The notes under the pieces: generated by a model
What the model was told of the DNA's origin: nothing
The model's database searches: none
The model's input: only the letters and a program-made list of their open reading frames with translations
In this document: positions 18,214-27,030 of the stretch, one piece after another
Layout: every line of letters begins with the position of its first letter
How positions within the stretch are numbered: position 1 is the stretch's first letter
Program-made: the position numbers and the translations under genes
NCBI GenBank assembly: GCA_965224525.1
Contig: OZ245050.1
Location: 3,844,001-3,908,000, forward strand
Direction of reading: 5' to 3'
Length of the DNA: 64,000 bases
DNA from: Granulosicoccus sp036478565
Lineage (GTDB): Bacteria > Pseudomonadota > Gammaproteobacteria > Granulosicoccales > Granulosicoccaceae

Positions 18214-19689
18214 TTAACTACATACAGTATTGCCCAGAACCCTTCCCAGTTCCGCAAGCGTTGTGCGCCCAGCATCAACTTGCACAAGGCCAGCCATGCG
18301 CAGGGTTTCGAGCCCTTCCGACATGGCCTGTCGACGCAACGTTGCATCATCTGCACGCTCGACAATCAGCGCTTGCAGCGCCGGTGTAATGAAAAGCAAC
18401 TCCAGCAACGCACCACGATCGAAAAATCCACTACCCTGGCATTCATGGCAAACGCCGGCGTGATCGACCTCGCAGTCTTCGTCTATAATTTTTGATTTCG
18501 ACGCACCTATAGGCTGACAGCCACAACACAGGCGAACAAGTCGTTGTGCAATCACACAGACCAGTGAAGCTGCCAGCACGTTCGGCACAGCACCGAGCTC
18601 AAGCAAGCGCCCGATAGCCGCCACTGAATCACTCGCATGTACAGTCGTCAGCACCTGGTGCCCGCTCATCGTTGCACGCAACGCCATGGCGCAACTATCG
18701 TTGTCGCGTATCTCGCCAATCAACAGCACATCCGGGTCCTGGCGCAAGAGCCCCCGAATACCTGTTGCGAAATCAATTTTGCGGGACGGGTCAACCGATG
18801 CCTGTCGTACTTTCTCCAAAGGGTATTCAATAGGATCCTCAAGTGTCATCACATTCAGTGTTTCACTATCCAGCTCGCCCAACAGTGCATATAACGTTGT
18901 GGTTTTTCCTGCACCAGTTGGACCGCAAACCACCACCATGCCATCAGGGCGCTGCAACAGCGCACGGAGCTTACAGGTCATGTCTCGCGACTGGCCCAAT
19001 ACACTTAGATCACCCAAAACGCGACGACGATCCAGTATTCGCAAGACGATATTCTCACCTCCCCGCACCGGAAAACAGGACACACGGAAATCGACTTGCT
19101 CCCCGTGTATAAATTGACTGATCTGCCCATCCTGCGGCATACGCGATTCGGCAATATCCAGAGCGGCGAGCACTTTGATACGAACAACGATGCCAGCGTG
19201 AAGCTGCATCCGTATCTGCTTCACAAGATGCAGTACACCATCAATGCGATAACGCAAGCGTACAAAGTCATCCTCCGGATTCAAATGCACATCAGAGGCG
19301 CGGCGCGTTACTGCGTCTTCGAGAATAGTATTGACAAGCCGCATGATCAGGGTGTTTCCGTGTGCATTATCGACTCCGATCTCAACGCCAGGCAATCCCG
19401 CAGACGAGGCATCGAAACCACCCAACACAGCATCAAGAAGTCCACCGGCTCCATAGCAATGGTCGAGGCCACGGGCGATCTCGACGCGTGTTGCAATTGA
19501 CCAGACAATTTTTTGCACACCGACCAGCTCACGCAAAACTTGGTCTCGCTGTAAAAGTTCCGGCTGCTGCTCACAAGCAACAGTCAACTGCCCTGTCAAC
19601 TGACACAGAGAAAGCGGCAGCAACCCATATCGTCGCGCTATCAGTTCCGACATACAGGCCGCTGCCTCGACATTCGGGTCAAACTTCAT
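18214..19689 (-). CDS. GspE/PilB/MshE-like assembly ATPase
   Basis: A 491-residue secretion ATPase with an N-terminal MshEN-like domain. Walker A GPTGAGKT lies at 256-263, the Asp box TLEDPIEY at about 282-289, Walker B DPDVLLIGE at about 318-326 and a His box TVHASD at about 349-354. The tetracysteine zinc site uses C388/389, C391, C414 and C417. These features put it with extension ATPases, which power pilin polymerisation from the cytoplasm. No PilT-like retraction ATPase is in the window. The start overlaps the secretin stop by four bases (ATGA). Confidence 0.92.
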   Translation of the reverse strand: MKFDPNVEAAACMSELIARRYGLLPLSLCQLTGQLTVACEQQPELLQRDQVLRELVGVQKIVWSIATRVEIARGLDHCYGAGGLLDAVLGGFDASSAGLPGVEIGVDNAHGNTLIMRLVNTILEDAVTRRASDVHLNPEDDFVRLRYRIDGVLHLVKQIRMQLHAGIVVRIKVLAALDIAESRMPQDGQISQFIHGEQVDFRVSCFPVRGGENIVLRILDRRRVLGDLSVLGQSRDMTCKLRALLQRPDGMVVVCGPTGAGKTTTLYALLGELDSETLNVMTLEDPIEYPLEKVRQASVDPSRKIDFATGIRGLLRQDPDVLLIGEIRDNDSCAMALRATMSGHQVLTTVHASDSVAAIGRLLELGAVPNVLAASLVCVIAQRLVRLCCGCQPIGASKSKIIDEDCEVDHAGVCHECQGSGFFDRGALLELLFITPALQALIVERADDATLRRQAMSEGLETLRMAGLVQVDAGRTTLAELGRVLGNTVCS

Positions 19690-21254
19690 TGTCTGCGCCG
19701 CTCGGCATTAACCGGCGTTATTGTTGGCCGAAGAACCACAAGCAGTTCGGTCAGCGTACGACTTCTGGATTTTTGTGTAAATAAACGACCCACTAGCGGC
19801 AACCGCGCAGCGCCGGGTATCTGGCGATCCGTGTCACGCACTGATTCCTGCATCAGGCCGCCGATGATTGCTATATCACCACTTCTCACCCGCAGCATCG
19901 ATTCCATTTCACGCACCTGAATCTCAGGCACGCTGTTGCGGATATTGGCCAGCGCCAGTTCCGGATTGGGATCATCAACGAAACCAAGTATGCGCGACAA
20001 GGTCGGCCGCACGTTTAGCATCACAACGTCATCACTGCCAACGAAGGCCGTGACATTCATGACCAAGCCCACCGGCACTGTATGGATTTCAGTTTCGGTA
20101 ACGATTTCATCTCGCGTGTCGCTCAAACGGCGTTCTACATTGACGGTAAAGTAGACGTGGTTGTCAACCACCTTGAGCACCGCCGGTTGATTGTTAAGCG
20201 CTATGATGCGTGGCCGCGATAGTATGCGCACATCACCAAATTGCTCAAGCAGACTCAGCGTGGCAGCAACGTCACCGACACGGTTTTGTTGCACGAGGCT
20301 CAGTATCCCGCTCGGCCTGGGTAGCCGGCTAACACTTTCAGCCGTAATGACGGGCGCACCGGTTAACACTTGCGCAGCACTCAGCCCATTGACGCCTTTA
20401 GCCAGCAGCTGCCAGTCGATCCCGGCCTCAAAACGATCCGACAACGCCACCTCTATAACTGTCGCCTCTATCAAGACCTGACGCTGCGCGCTGTCATGCA
20501 GCTTTTCCAGGTAACGCTGTAGATCCTGATGCACAGAGTGTTCTGCGTACAAGGTTAGTAGCCCCGCATCCCGATTGATGGTCCAGCGAATCTTGCCGCC
20601 TCCCAAGCTGGCACCCAGCAACGATTCGAGATCGATCTTCAACGAATACCAGAAGCGGTGCTCTGCGGTATTCTCGATCAGAGTCTCGGAGCTATTGGCG
20701 ATGCCGCCACCAGCAGCAGCATCCGCAGCGTTTATCGTACCGACTTGTGTCGCCAGCCCGACACGGCTTCTGGTCAAACGATCCAGGTTGAGATAATCGA
20801 CAGTGTAAGTAGAGGAGTAGGGTCCGGGGCCGACTATATTCAGGCTGCGATCACTCAGCTCATATTGGAACTCAGCCTGCTGTGCCATCGCATCGAGCAC
20901 CTGTACCAGCGATCGATCAAGCACATTCAAAGTCACGAGCATTTTAAGTGGCGCTTGCAACACCAGCTCTATATTTGCATCGCGTGCAAGTGCCAGCAGC
21001 AAAGAGTCAAGTGGCGCAGCCACTGCTTGCACTGAGAATAACGGCGCTTTTTCGGCAGCGAGTAATGCAGGCGTAGACTCGGCAGAAGCCTGCGACCAGT
21101 CATCCGTTTCACGTTGCAGGTTATTCTGTCTGCCTGTATCGGCTGACAACGACAATTGTGATGGGGCTGGCACCGCTGCACACGAACACAGCACACCTGC
21201 CAGCAAAGGCAGCACAGGTTTTGATAAACCGGATTGGATTCTGAATGGGTGCAT
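19686..21254 (-). CDS. Secretin (PilQ/MshL/GspD-like outer membrane channel)
   Basis: 522 residues. The N-terminal signal ends in LCSC (Cys25), so the protein is probably a lipoprotein. An STN-type domain (about 60-120, LLLALARDANIELVLQAPLKMLVTL), one N-domain (RQVLIEATVIEVALSD) and the C-terminal secretin domain with the VPVGLVMNVTAFVG and IRNSVPEIQVREMESMLRVRSGDIAIIGGLM signatures follow. It forms the outer membrane gate of the pilus or secretion machine. AAGGAGG lies upstream of the ATG. The single N-domain makes it closer to MshL than to GspD, which carries more. Confidence 0.9.
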   Translation of the reverse strand: MHPFRIQSGLSKPVLPLLAGVLCSCAAVPAPSQLSLSADTGRQNNLQRETDDWSQASAESTPALLAAEKAPLFSVQAVAAPLDSLLLALARDANIELVLQAPLKMLVTLNVLDRSLVQVLDAMAQQAEFQYELSDRSLNIVGPGPYSSTYTVDYLNLDRLTRSRVGLATQVGTINAADAAAGGGIANSSETLIENTAEHRFWYSLKIDLESLLGASLGGGKIRWTINRDAGLLTLYAEHSVHQDLQRYLEKLHDSAQRQVLIEATVIEVALSDRFEAGIDWQLLAKGVNGLSAAQVLTGAPVITAESVSRLPRPSGILSLVQQNRVGDVAATLSLLEQFGDVRILSRPRIIALNNQPAVLKVVDNHVYFTVNVERRLSDTRDEIVTETEIHTVPVGLVMNVTAFVGSDDVVMLNVRPTLSRILGFVDDPNPELALANIRNSVPEIQVREMESMLRVRSGDIAIIGGLMQESVRDTDRQIPGAARLPLVGRLFTQKSRSRTLTELLVVLRPTITPVNAERRRQ

Positions 21255-21439
21255 TTACCTGACAACCTCCTTTTGTCCCGTTGATCGATGCTGCCCGCCG
21301 CGTATACGGCAGAAGCATCGACCGCGTCACACTCCTTGATGACTCGGCGAAAAAAAACTGGTGATTCTGGCGAAAAATCAGTTCTTTCAAAAGCGTGATA
21401 TTGGCGGCCTGCCTCATTGCTACCGCTCAATACAGCCTG
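21255..21439. other. 185-base gap inside the pilus operon
   Basis: Between the ExeA-like gene and the secretin. It holds the secretin ribosome binding site (AAGGAGG on the minus strand) and no convincing gene. It may hold an internal promoter. Confidence 0.4.
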
Positions 21440-22459
21440 TTACTGCATGAACAACAATCCTGCTACCAGTGATGCTACTACGCATACAACAAACAATGCA
21501 ATCATTCGATACTGTCGACGCTTCAACGACACCGGTGGTGGAGGCTCGTGCTTGTGTGGTGGTAAACCTGCCATCAGCAAATGCGACATTGAAGGTTGAT
21601 CACTGTTTTCCAGGCTTGCAATAGTGAAGGCATTGCGCGCCAGTGTGTTTATTGATCTGAACAACCCGGCCGAACGGTCTGCTATGAAGTACGCCATGTC
21701 ATGAGAAAACAAATCACGTCGATTAAAGTCGAATAACAACATATGGTGACGCAAATACTCGTTGACTTCCGCAAGCGACAGTCGTCGCAAGTAATAATGG
21801 CAAGTGCCATGTCCGGTGTCTGGCTGCGACGGGCCCGATGGCCAGTAACCTTGACTCAACCGTGTTTGATCGAAGCTACTGCGAAACTCATCAAATGGCG
21901 CGCGCCGAAACACGACAATGTGAATCGCAGCCTTTGTACCCTGCCGAGCCGAAGCGATCACTTCAAGCAAGCGCAACACGCCAGGTGTCATTTCACCTTC
22001 GGTGTCCATCATCAGCACAAACGGTTTGTTTTCCATCGATATGGACTGAAGCTTTTCTACAATGCAGTTCCGTGCAGCGTCTTCGGCAACCTGATTGGTA
22101 CCTTCGGCTGCATTGCCTGGCGCAATCAAACCGGTATGCTGTGGGCATAGTTCAATTAGAAGATGACGAAGCAGGTGCGATGTCGACAACTCGAGGTGGT
22201 CGCACCGCAGGATATTGTAATGCTGCTTGAGGCGATCAGCCAACACCAGCGACAGCATCGTTTTGCCACTTCCGGCTTCGCCCGAAACCTGAATAAGCTG
22301 CACGTCAGCGCGCAAAGATCTGATGATCGATTCAACTGTAGCGCCACGCTCCGCGCCGCCGTAAAACATCAGTATATTACTGGCGTTATAGAACGGCCCT
22401 TGCGATGACGAATAGTAGTGCCGCCGATCTACACTTACGCTCGACTCTTGATAGCCCAT
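21440..22459 (-). CDS. ExeA/MshM-like AAA ATPase with C-terminal membrane anchor
   Basis: 339 residues. Walker A GEAGSGKT lies at 60-67, followed by a Walker B-like LMMDTEGE near 145. A single hydrophobic helix closes the protein (IALFVVCVVASLVAGLLFM). This is the build of ExeA and MshM, which help the secretin multimerise or locate at the cell wall, though no peptidoglycan-binding domain follows the helix here. It is the first gene of the operon reading toward 12228, and is divergent from trmL across 249 bases that should contain the operon promoter. Confidence 0.8.
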   Translation of the reverse strand: MGYQESSVSVDRRHYYSSSQGPFYNASNILMFYGGAERGATVESIIRSLRADVQLIQVSGEAGSGKTMLSLVLADRLKQHYNILRCDHLELSTSHLLRHLLIELCPQHTGLIAPGNAAEGTNQVAEDAARNCIVEKLQSISMENKPFVLMMDTEGEMTPGVLRLLEVIASARQGTKAAIHIVVFRRAPFDEFRSSFDQTRLSQGYWPSGPSQPDTGHGTCHYYLRRLSLAEVNEYLRHHMLLFDFNRRDLFSHDMAYFIADRSAGLFRSINTLARNAFTIASLENSDQPSMSHLLMAGLPPHKHEPPPPVSLKRRQYRMIALFVVCVVASLVAGLLFMQ

Positions 22460-22708
22460 TTACAATCCAGTCGCAACTCGTTGTCTGACACGGCAATTTC
22501 TGCCATTTTCACGTACCCTTTAAGGGTGCCACATCCTGTATGTATTGGAAAACTTATTTTTTGCAGCATTAAAGATAGTGTGCCTAGAGCTTTCGAGCAA
22601 GTGTCTTGAAAGAAGGGTTGACGACTGGCGGCCAATCTCTGTTCACTGTACGACCTGCCGACATACGCACTTTCGTGCACCCCGCCAAACTGAACCCTAT
22701 TTCATCAC

Positions 22709-23215
22709 ATGCTGCATATCGTGCTGTACGAGCCTGAAATTCCGCCAAATACGGGCAATCTGATTCGATTGTGCGCCAATACCGGCTTCAACCTGCACCT
22801 GATAAAACCGCTCGGATTCACCCTGGAGCAAAAAGCACTCCGGCGAGCTGGACTTGATTACCATGAAACGGCGAAGTTGCAGTGTCATGACACGCTGAAG
22901 GAATGCCTCAGGGAACTGGGTATTGCTGATACCCAGGCACAAAACGAGAACCTGCCACATCAGGTATTCGCCTGCACGACCCAAGGGAAAATTGACCATA
23001 CACAGCCTGCCTATAGACAAGGCGACATTCTGTTGTTCGGACCGGAAACACGTGGCCTGCCGCAATCAGTACTAAACGACCGATACCTAACAGCGACGAT
23101 TCGAATTCCGATGGTCGCGGACAGTCGCAGCCTGAATTTGGCCAATGCTGTTTCTATAGTGGCTTATGAAGCCTGGCGTCAACTTGGGTTTGCCGGAAGG
23201 CTCCCCCTGTCATGA
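22709..23215 (+). CDS. trmL: tRNA (cytidine/uridine-2'-O-)-methyltransferase TrmL
   Basis: A 168-residue single-domain SPOUT methyltransferase. It begins LHIVLYEPEIPPNTGNLIRLC, the family hallmark, and carries LFGPETRGLP and the C-terminal knot segment RIPMVADSRSLNLANAVSIV. TrmL methylates the ribose of the wobble base 34 in tRNA-Leu with SAM in the cytoplasm. The length is close to E. coli TrmL (157). It ends two bases before the convergent secB stop. Confidence 0.94.
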   Translation: MLHIVLYEPEIPPNTGNLIRLCANTGFNLHLIKPLGFTLEQKALRRAGLDYHETAKLQCHDTLKECLRELGIADTQAQNENLPHQVFACTTQGKIDHTQPAYRQGDILLFGPETRGLPQSVLNDRYLTATIRIPMVADSRSLNLANAVSIVAYEAWRQLGFAGRLPLS

Positions 23216-23217
23216 AA

Positions 23218-23751
23218 CTACTGCGGTGTCGAGGGCGCCGGTGCATTCTGGCGCGCGCTTTCAACATGCTGTGCATACAACGCGTCGAAGTTAACCGGGT
23301 CCAGTAACAACTGCGGAAAACCGCCTTTTTGCACAAGCGATGCTATCTCTTCGCGGGCAAACGGAAATAGCAAGTTCGGACAGAAGCTGCCAAGCATGGG
23401 GCCCATGCGATCTTCCACAAACCCCTTGATCATGAACAGTCCAGCTTGTTTGACCTCGATCAGATAGGCGGTTTGCTCTTCCAGCTTTACGGTCGCCGTT
23501 ACCGTTAATACGCACTCGAACAAATCGTTATCCAGCTTTGTACTTTCGGTATTCAAATGCAGCGACACCTGTGGTTGCCAGGAGATCTGAGCCACAAAAA
23601 CCGCTGGTGTTTGTGGCGACTCATACGATACGTCTTTCAGGTAGATACGCTGTATCTTGAACTGCTGCTGGTTTTCTGCAGCCACCTTACCGCCTGCGGA
23701 TATCTCACCTGAGCTTTGTGAAGGCGAATCGGGTTTGTCTTTGTTAGCCAT
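23218..23751 (-). CDS. secB: Protein-export chaperone SecB
   Basis: 177 residues, with the SecB core FKIQRIYLKDVSYESPQTP, YLIEVKQAGLFMIKGF and LGSFCPNLLFPFAREEIASLVQKGGFPQLLLDPVNF. The tetrameric chaperone keeps preproteins unfolded and hands them to SecA. The first 30 residues are a charged Ser/Lys-rich extension and the tail is Ala/Pro rich. It follows grxC by 31 bases, and together with the rhodanese gene forms the common yibN-grxC-secB cluster. Confidence 0.95.
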   Translation of the reverse strand: MANKDKPDSPSQSSGEISAGGKVAAENQQQFKIQRIYLKDVSYESPQTPAVFVAQISWQPQVSLHLNTESTKLDNDLFECVLTVTATVKLEEQTAYLIEVKQAGLFMIKGFVEDRMGPMLGSFCPNLLFPFAREEIASLVQKGGFPQLLLDPVNFDALYAQHVESARQNAPAPSTPQ

Positions 23752-23782
23752 GTTGTTTGTTTAGCTCCGGGTCGGTTGTGAC

Positions 23783-24070
23783 TCAGCGGTTACTTGCATC
23801 ACCAGATGCAATTGTTTCAGCGTAAATAGCGTCCAGCTCGCCATCAGCATCCAGCTCGGCCAGATCATCAAAGCCGCCGATATGCCGTTCACCAAAAAAT
23901 ATCTGTGGTACCGAAGTTCGCCCTGACGCCTCCAGCATATCCCGGCGCAAGTCGCCATTGCCATCCACCATTCGGCTCTCGTAGGCCCAGCCTTTTTTAT
24001 CGATCAAATGGCGTGCCGCTCGACAAAAGCCACACCATTCAGATTCGTACATGACGATCTGCTTGCTCAT
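23783..24070 (-). CDS. grxC: Glutaredoxin (GrxC-like) with CGFC active site
   Basis: 95 residues of thioredoxin fold. The active site is CGFC at residues 13-16 instead of the usual CPYC. TSVPQIF holds the cis-proline, and GGFDDL is the glutathione-binding turn. It reduces disulfides with glutathione in the cytoplasm. The start forms an ATGA overlap with the stop of the rhodanese gene, so the two are coupled. Replacing Pro-Tyr by Gly-Phe should change the redox potential; dithiol activity is still expected because both cysteines remain. Confidence 0.9.
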   Translation of the reverse strand: MSKQIVMYESEWCGFCRAARHLIDKKGWAYESRMVDGNGDLRRDMLEASGRTSVPQIFFGERHIGGFDDLAELDADGELDAIYAETIASGDASNR

Positions 24071-24492
24071 TTGGTTACCGTCGGCAAATTTGCCTTTTCC
24101 CAGGCAGCCAGACCGCCCTGCAGGTTATGCAGATTTTCAAAGCCATTTTTTTTGAGCTTGGCTATCGCGCGAGACGAACGCATACCGCTTTCGCAATACA
24201 CCACCAGATCGCGCGACTTGAACTTGTCTATTTCGTGCATACGTTCATCCAGCTTATTAATCGGGAAATTCTTTGCATTCAATACATGCCCGTTCTTGAA
24301 CTCCTTCTCTTCGCGAACATCCAGCAGTACGGCAGATCCTTCGTTGATCAAGGCTGTGGCTGCATAAGGCGACAACGCTGAGGAGGCAGTCGCTATTCGC
24401 ATATATTCGGAATACAGCAGCATGCCGAGTGTTGCAAAGAACGCAAGAACCAGCAAACTGTGATTGCCGACGAATTCTATGATCTGGTTCAT
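24067..24492 (-). CDS. yibN: Membrane-anchored rhodanese-like protein (YibN type)
   Basis: From the ATG at 24492 the product is 141 residues: an N-terminal membrane helix (LLVLAFFATLGMLLYSEY), then one rhodanese domain with LLDVREEKEFKNGHV and the active-site loop YCESGMRS containing the catalytic cysteine. E. coli YibN has the same layout and gene neighbours. It probably transfers sulfur or interacts with translocation at the inner membrane; the role is not settled for the family. An upstream in-frame start at 24582 would add 30 residues without conservation. Confidence 0.88.
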   Translation of the reverse strand: MNQIIEFVGNHSLLVLAFFATLGMLLYSEYMRIATASSALSPYAATALINEGSAVLLDVREEKEFKNGHVLNAKNFPINKLDERMHEIDKFKSRDLVVYCESGMRSSRAIAKLKKNGFENLHNLQGGLAAWEKANLPTVTK

Positions 24493-24679
24493 GGGCTGGA
24501 TTGGATTCCGTGTGACACTGACCTGGACTGATTGCCAGGGGTGTCGCACTGCGAGCGCCACGGTCTGGACAAAGGAGCGCAAGAATAGCAGCTATGCAGG
24601 TAATAAGGTTTACAGGCAGCAAGCCATTCAGCCGCTGCGCTAATGTATAGGGGCTGTGTCACAAACTACAATAATACCC

Positions 24680-25849
24680 ATGCAAGATGTCTCCATCATT
24701 TTCTCCCTTTTTCTGGTCTTCACCGGGGCCGCGGTCATTGCGACGCTGGCTCTCTACGCGTCCCAGGCCTTGCTGGTTGCCTATATTCTGCTAGGCGTAC
24801 TGCTGGGCCCGTGGGCTCTGGATGTCGTCAGCAATCCTGAGCTGATCGCAGAAATAGCCAATATCGGCATATTATTCTTGTTGTTCCTGCTTGGCCTGAA
24901 TCTGGAGCCGCGAGAGTTGCAGAAACTCTTTCACGAGGCAATCGTCGTGACCGGGATCAGCGCCCTGGCATTCCTGGCTCTGGGTTTTCTCGTTGCCACC
25001 GCTTTCGGCTTCAACCGACCGGATGCGACATTGATTGGCGCTGCCATGATGTTCTCTAGCACCATCATCGCACTCAAGCTATTGCCAACCAGCGCCCTGC
25101 ACCAGCAACGCATGGGTGAGTTGATCGTCAGCATACTGCTGTTGCAAGACATGCTGGCTATTTTGGTCATGCTGTGCCTGCAGGGCTTCGGCAATCAGGA
25201 AAATTTGCTGCCGGAAACTTTGATCATGCTCTTCGGCCTGCCACTACTGGCCTTTAGCGCCTGGTGGGTTGCGACTCATTGGTTGAACCGCTTGTTTCTG
25301 CGTTTCGACACCATTCACGAGTATCTGTTTCTACTCGCTATTGGCTGGTGCCTGGGCATTGCCGAGCTGGCTACATTGCTTGGCCTGTCGCATGAAGTCG
25401 GTGCATTCATCGCAGGCGTAACACTCGCCACAAGCCCAATTGCACGCTTTATTGCTGAAAGCCTGAAACCACTGCGAGATTTTTTCCTGGTGTTGTTCTT
25501 TTTTGCACTGGGCGCAGGATTCAATCTGGCCGCCCTGCCTGACGTGCTGTTTCCTGCACTGATACTGGCCTCTATAGCGGTACTGTTCAAACCCCGACTG
25601 TTTCAGTTGCTATTGGAACGCGAACAGGAAAAGGCGCATATGGCGCGTGAAACGGGTGCACGTCTGGGTCAAATCAGCGAATTTTCGCTGTTGATTGTGG
25701 TCGTGGCGACCGATCTGGCACTGATAAGCGAGCGAGCGTCACTGCTGGTTCAAAGCGCCACGATACTGAGCTTCATTATCAGCTCTTTCTGGATAGTGCG
25801 ACGCTACCCCACGCCCATTGCCGTGGATCAGTCCCTGCACAGGGACTGA
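24680..25849 (+). CDS. KefB/CPA2-type cation:proton antiporter, membrane domain only
   Basis: 389 residues of about twelve membrane helices typical of the CPA2 family: VAYILLGVLLGP at the N-terminus, LLFLLGLNLEPRELQ, AMMFSSTIIALKLL and SHEVGAFIAGVTLA. There is no C-terminal TrkA-N/RCK domain, unlike KefB and KefC. It likely exchanges K+ or Na+ for protons across the inner membrane. A GTG at 24656 would add eight residues. Neither start has a clear ribosome binding site. Confidence 0.85.
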   Translation: MQDVSIIFSLFLVFTGAAVIATLALYASQALLVAYILLGVLLGPWALDVVSNPELIAEIANIGILFLLFLLGLNLEPRELQKLFHEAIVVTGISALAFLALGFLVATAFGFNRPDATLIGAAMMFSSTIIALKLLPTSALHQQRMGELIVSILLLQDMLAILVMLCLQGFGNQENLLPETLIMLFGLPLLAFSAWWVATHWLNRLFLRFDTIHEYLFLLAIGWCLGIAELATLLGLSHEVGAFIAGVTLATSPIARFIAESLKPLRDFFLVLFFFALGAGFNLAALPDVLFPALILASIAVLFKPRLFQLLLEREQEKAHMARETGARLGQISEFSLLIVVVATDLALISERASLLVQSATILSFIISSFWIVRRYPTPIAVDQSLHRD

Positions 25850-25867
25850 TCCTGCCACAAATTGTGC

Positions 25868-26587
25868 CTACTGCTTGCTCATCAGGTACTGAATGGCAAG
25901 CGATATTTCCTCGTCAGTCAGAGTCGAACCGCCATTGGGTGGCATGGCCCCCTTACCGTTGATTACAGTCTCTGTCATTGCCGCCAAACCCGTTTCGGCA
26001 CGCGGACCCCAGGCTTCCTTGTCACCGATTTTCGGTGCACCGGCAACGCCTGCGATATGGCAACCAGAACAAATTCCGTCGACGTTGTTTTTGATGTTGT
26101 CAGTTGTGCCTTCCGGGTCGCTGCCACTGCCTATCATCGCCAGCAATGCCGCTGCATCAACACCTCCGGGTGCAGTACTGGCTTCCGCTGCAGGTTCAGC
26201 TCCGGTTGTTTCTGCAGCAGCTTCCGCGTTTTCAGCGTCAGCCGTTTCTGTGGCGGCAGCATCCTCGCTTTCGGTCGCGGATTCGGCTGCCGCTTCCGTG
26301 CCTTCAACCGTGTCTGTGGCGGTTTCAGTGCTTTCGCCTGCGGCAGCACCAGCAGGTTCTTCAACCGCTACGGCTATCGCTTCCGCCTGACCATCGCTCG
26401 TCGCCGTCCGTACTTTGCCAATCGGTTCGATACGCTGGATCATCGCATTGCGCACCAGGCCGTCCGAATCACCGGCTTCACCAGCCTGCACCTGCACAGC
26501 GGCCAGGCAAATAACGGCCATCAGTGCCAAACCAATGGTTTTCGCTGCGCCGCCATTTTTGCCGGTTTCATGGGAATTCATAGTCAT
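25868..26587 (-). CDS. Class I cytochrome c with long Ala/Glu-rich linker
   Basis: A signal peptide (TIGLALMAVICLAAVQVQA) is followed by about 110 residues dominated by Ala, Glu and Thr, and then a cytochrome c5-like domain. The haem-binding CSGCH lies in DGICSGCHIAGVAG, and the distal Met in GKGAMPPNGG. The domain ends with LTDEEISLAIQYLM. It should be a periplasmic electron carrier. I take the ATG at 26587 (239 residues), preceded by AGAGAGA; an ATG two codons later is equally possible. The linker may hold the haem domain away from the membrane or cell wall. Confidence 0.88.
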   Translation of the reverse strand: MTMNSHETGKNGGAAKTIGLALMAVICLAAVQVQAGEAGDSDGLVRNAMIQRIEPIGKVRTATSDGQAEAIAVAVEEPAGAAAGESTETATDTVEGTEAAAESATESEDAAATETADAENAEAAAETTGAEPAAEASTAPGGVDAAALLAMIGSGSDPEGTTDNIKNNVDGICSGCHIAGVAGAPKIGDKEAWGPRAETGLAAMTETVINGKGAMPPNGGSTLTDEEISLAIQYLMSKQ

Positions 26588-27030
26588 TCTCTCTGCCTGC
26601 ACCGCCTGGGCGCTTGTAATGTGGGACTTGAATGTATGCATCTTCGAGACCTGTATTCAGGCCCCTTGCAGCTAAAAGAAAGCCAGTTTGACGCTTATTA
26701 GAGTCTAGCCCGGATTATTCATGAAAACACCAAATTCTCACTTGCCCCCCGTATCGCCGCAAGCCACTTCCACAGCGAATTTTATTCAGTCGGAAAATCG
26801 ACCTGTATACCGCCGTGCCGCGTAGGCTCCTATAGAGAACCCCCTGTGAAAGCAGCTTGCGGGGGCGACAAACCGATGCTTCATGAATAGTCCGGACTTA
26901 GTGTATCAGCGCTGTACCGCTTTGCCTTTCATCAGTTGTAAAACTTCGTCTCTACCATCTGAAAATGCTAGTGACAGTGCTCACATGTAATACTGAATAT
27001 TTCAATACACCGTCCTGGGACAGCCCTTTC
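26588..27030. other. 443-base intergenic region with a MITE-like element
   Basis: Between the cytochrome c start and an unrecognised gene. The central part carries the inverted-repeat element at 26710-26895. The rest contains no convincing gene; ATG 26965 could be an earlier start of the downstream gene. Confidence 0.5.
26710..26895. mobile_element. MITE/REP-like element bounded by 16-base inverted repeats
   Basis: CCGGATTATTCATGAA at 26710-26725 and TTCATGAATAGTCCGG at 26880-26895 are reverse complements with a single mismatch, and the similarity continues imperfectly outward (CTAG/CTAAG). The 186-base interval has no ORF. An internal stretch (CCCCCTG...CTTGCGGGGG, about 26850-26874) recalls gammaproteobacterial REP stems. 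I cannot see a clear target duplication. Confidence 0.5.

Noticed and set aside
25862..26701. 279-codon open frame opposite the cytochrome c gene
   Set aside because: It is produced by the Ala/Glu-rich codons of the cytochrome linker read on the other strand. Its protein is Cys/Arg/Phe-rich with no domain.
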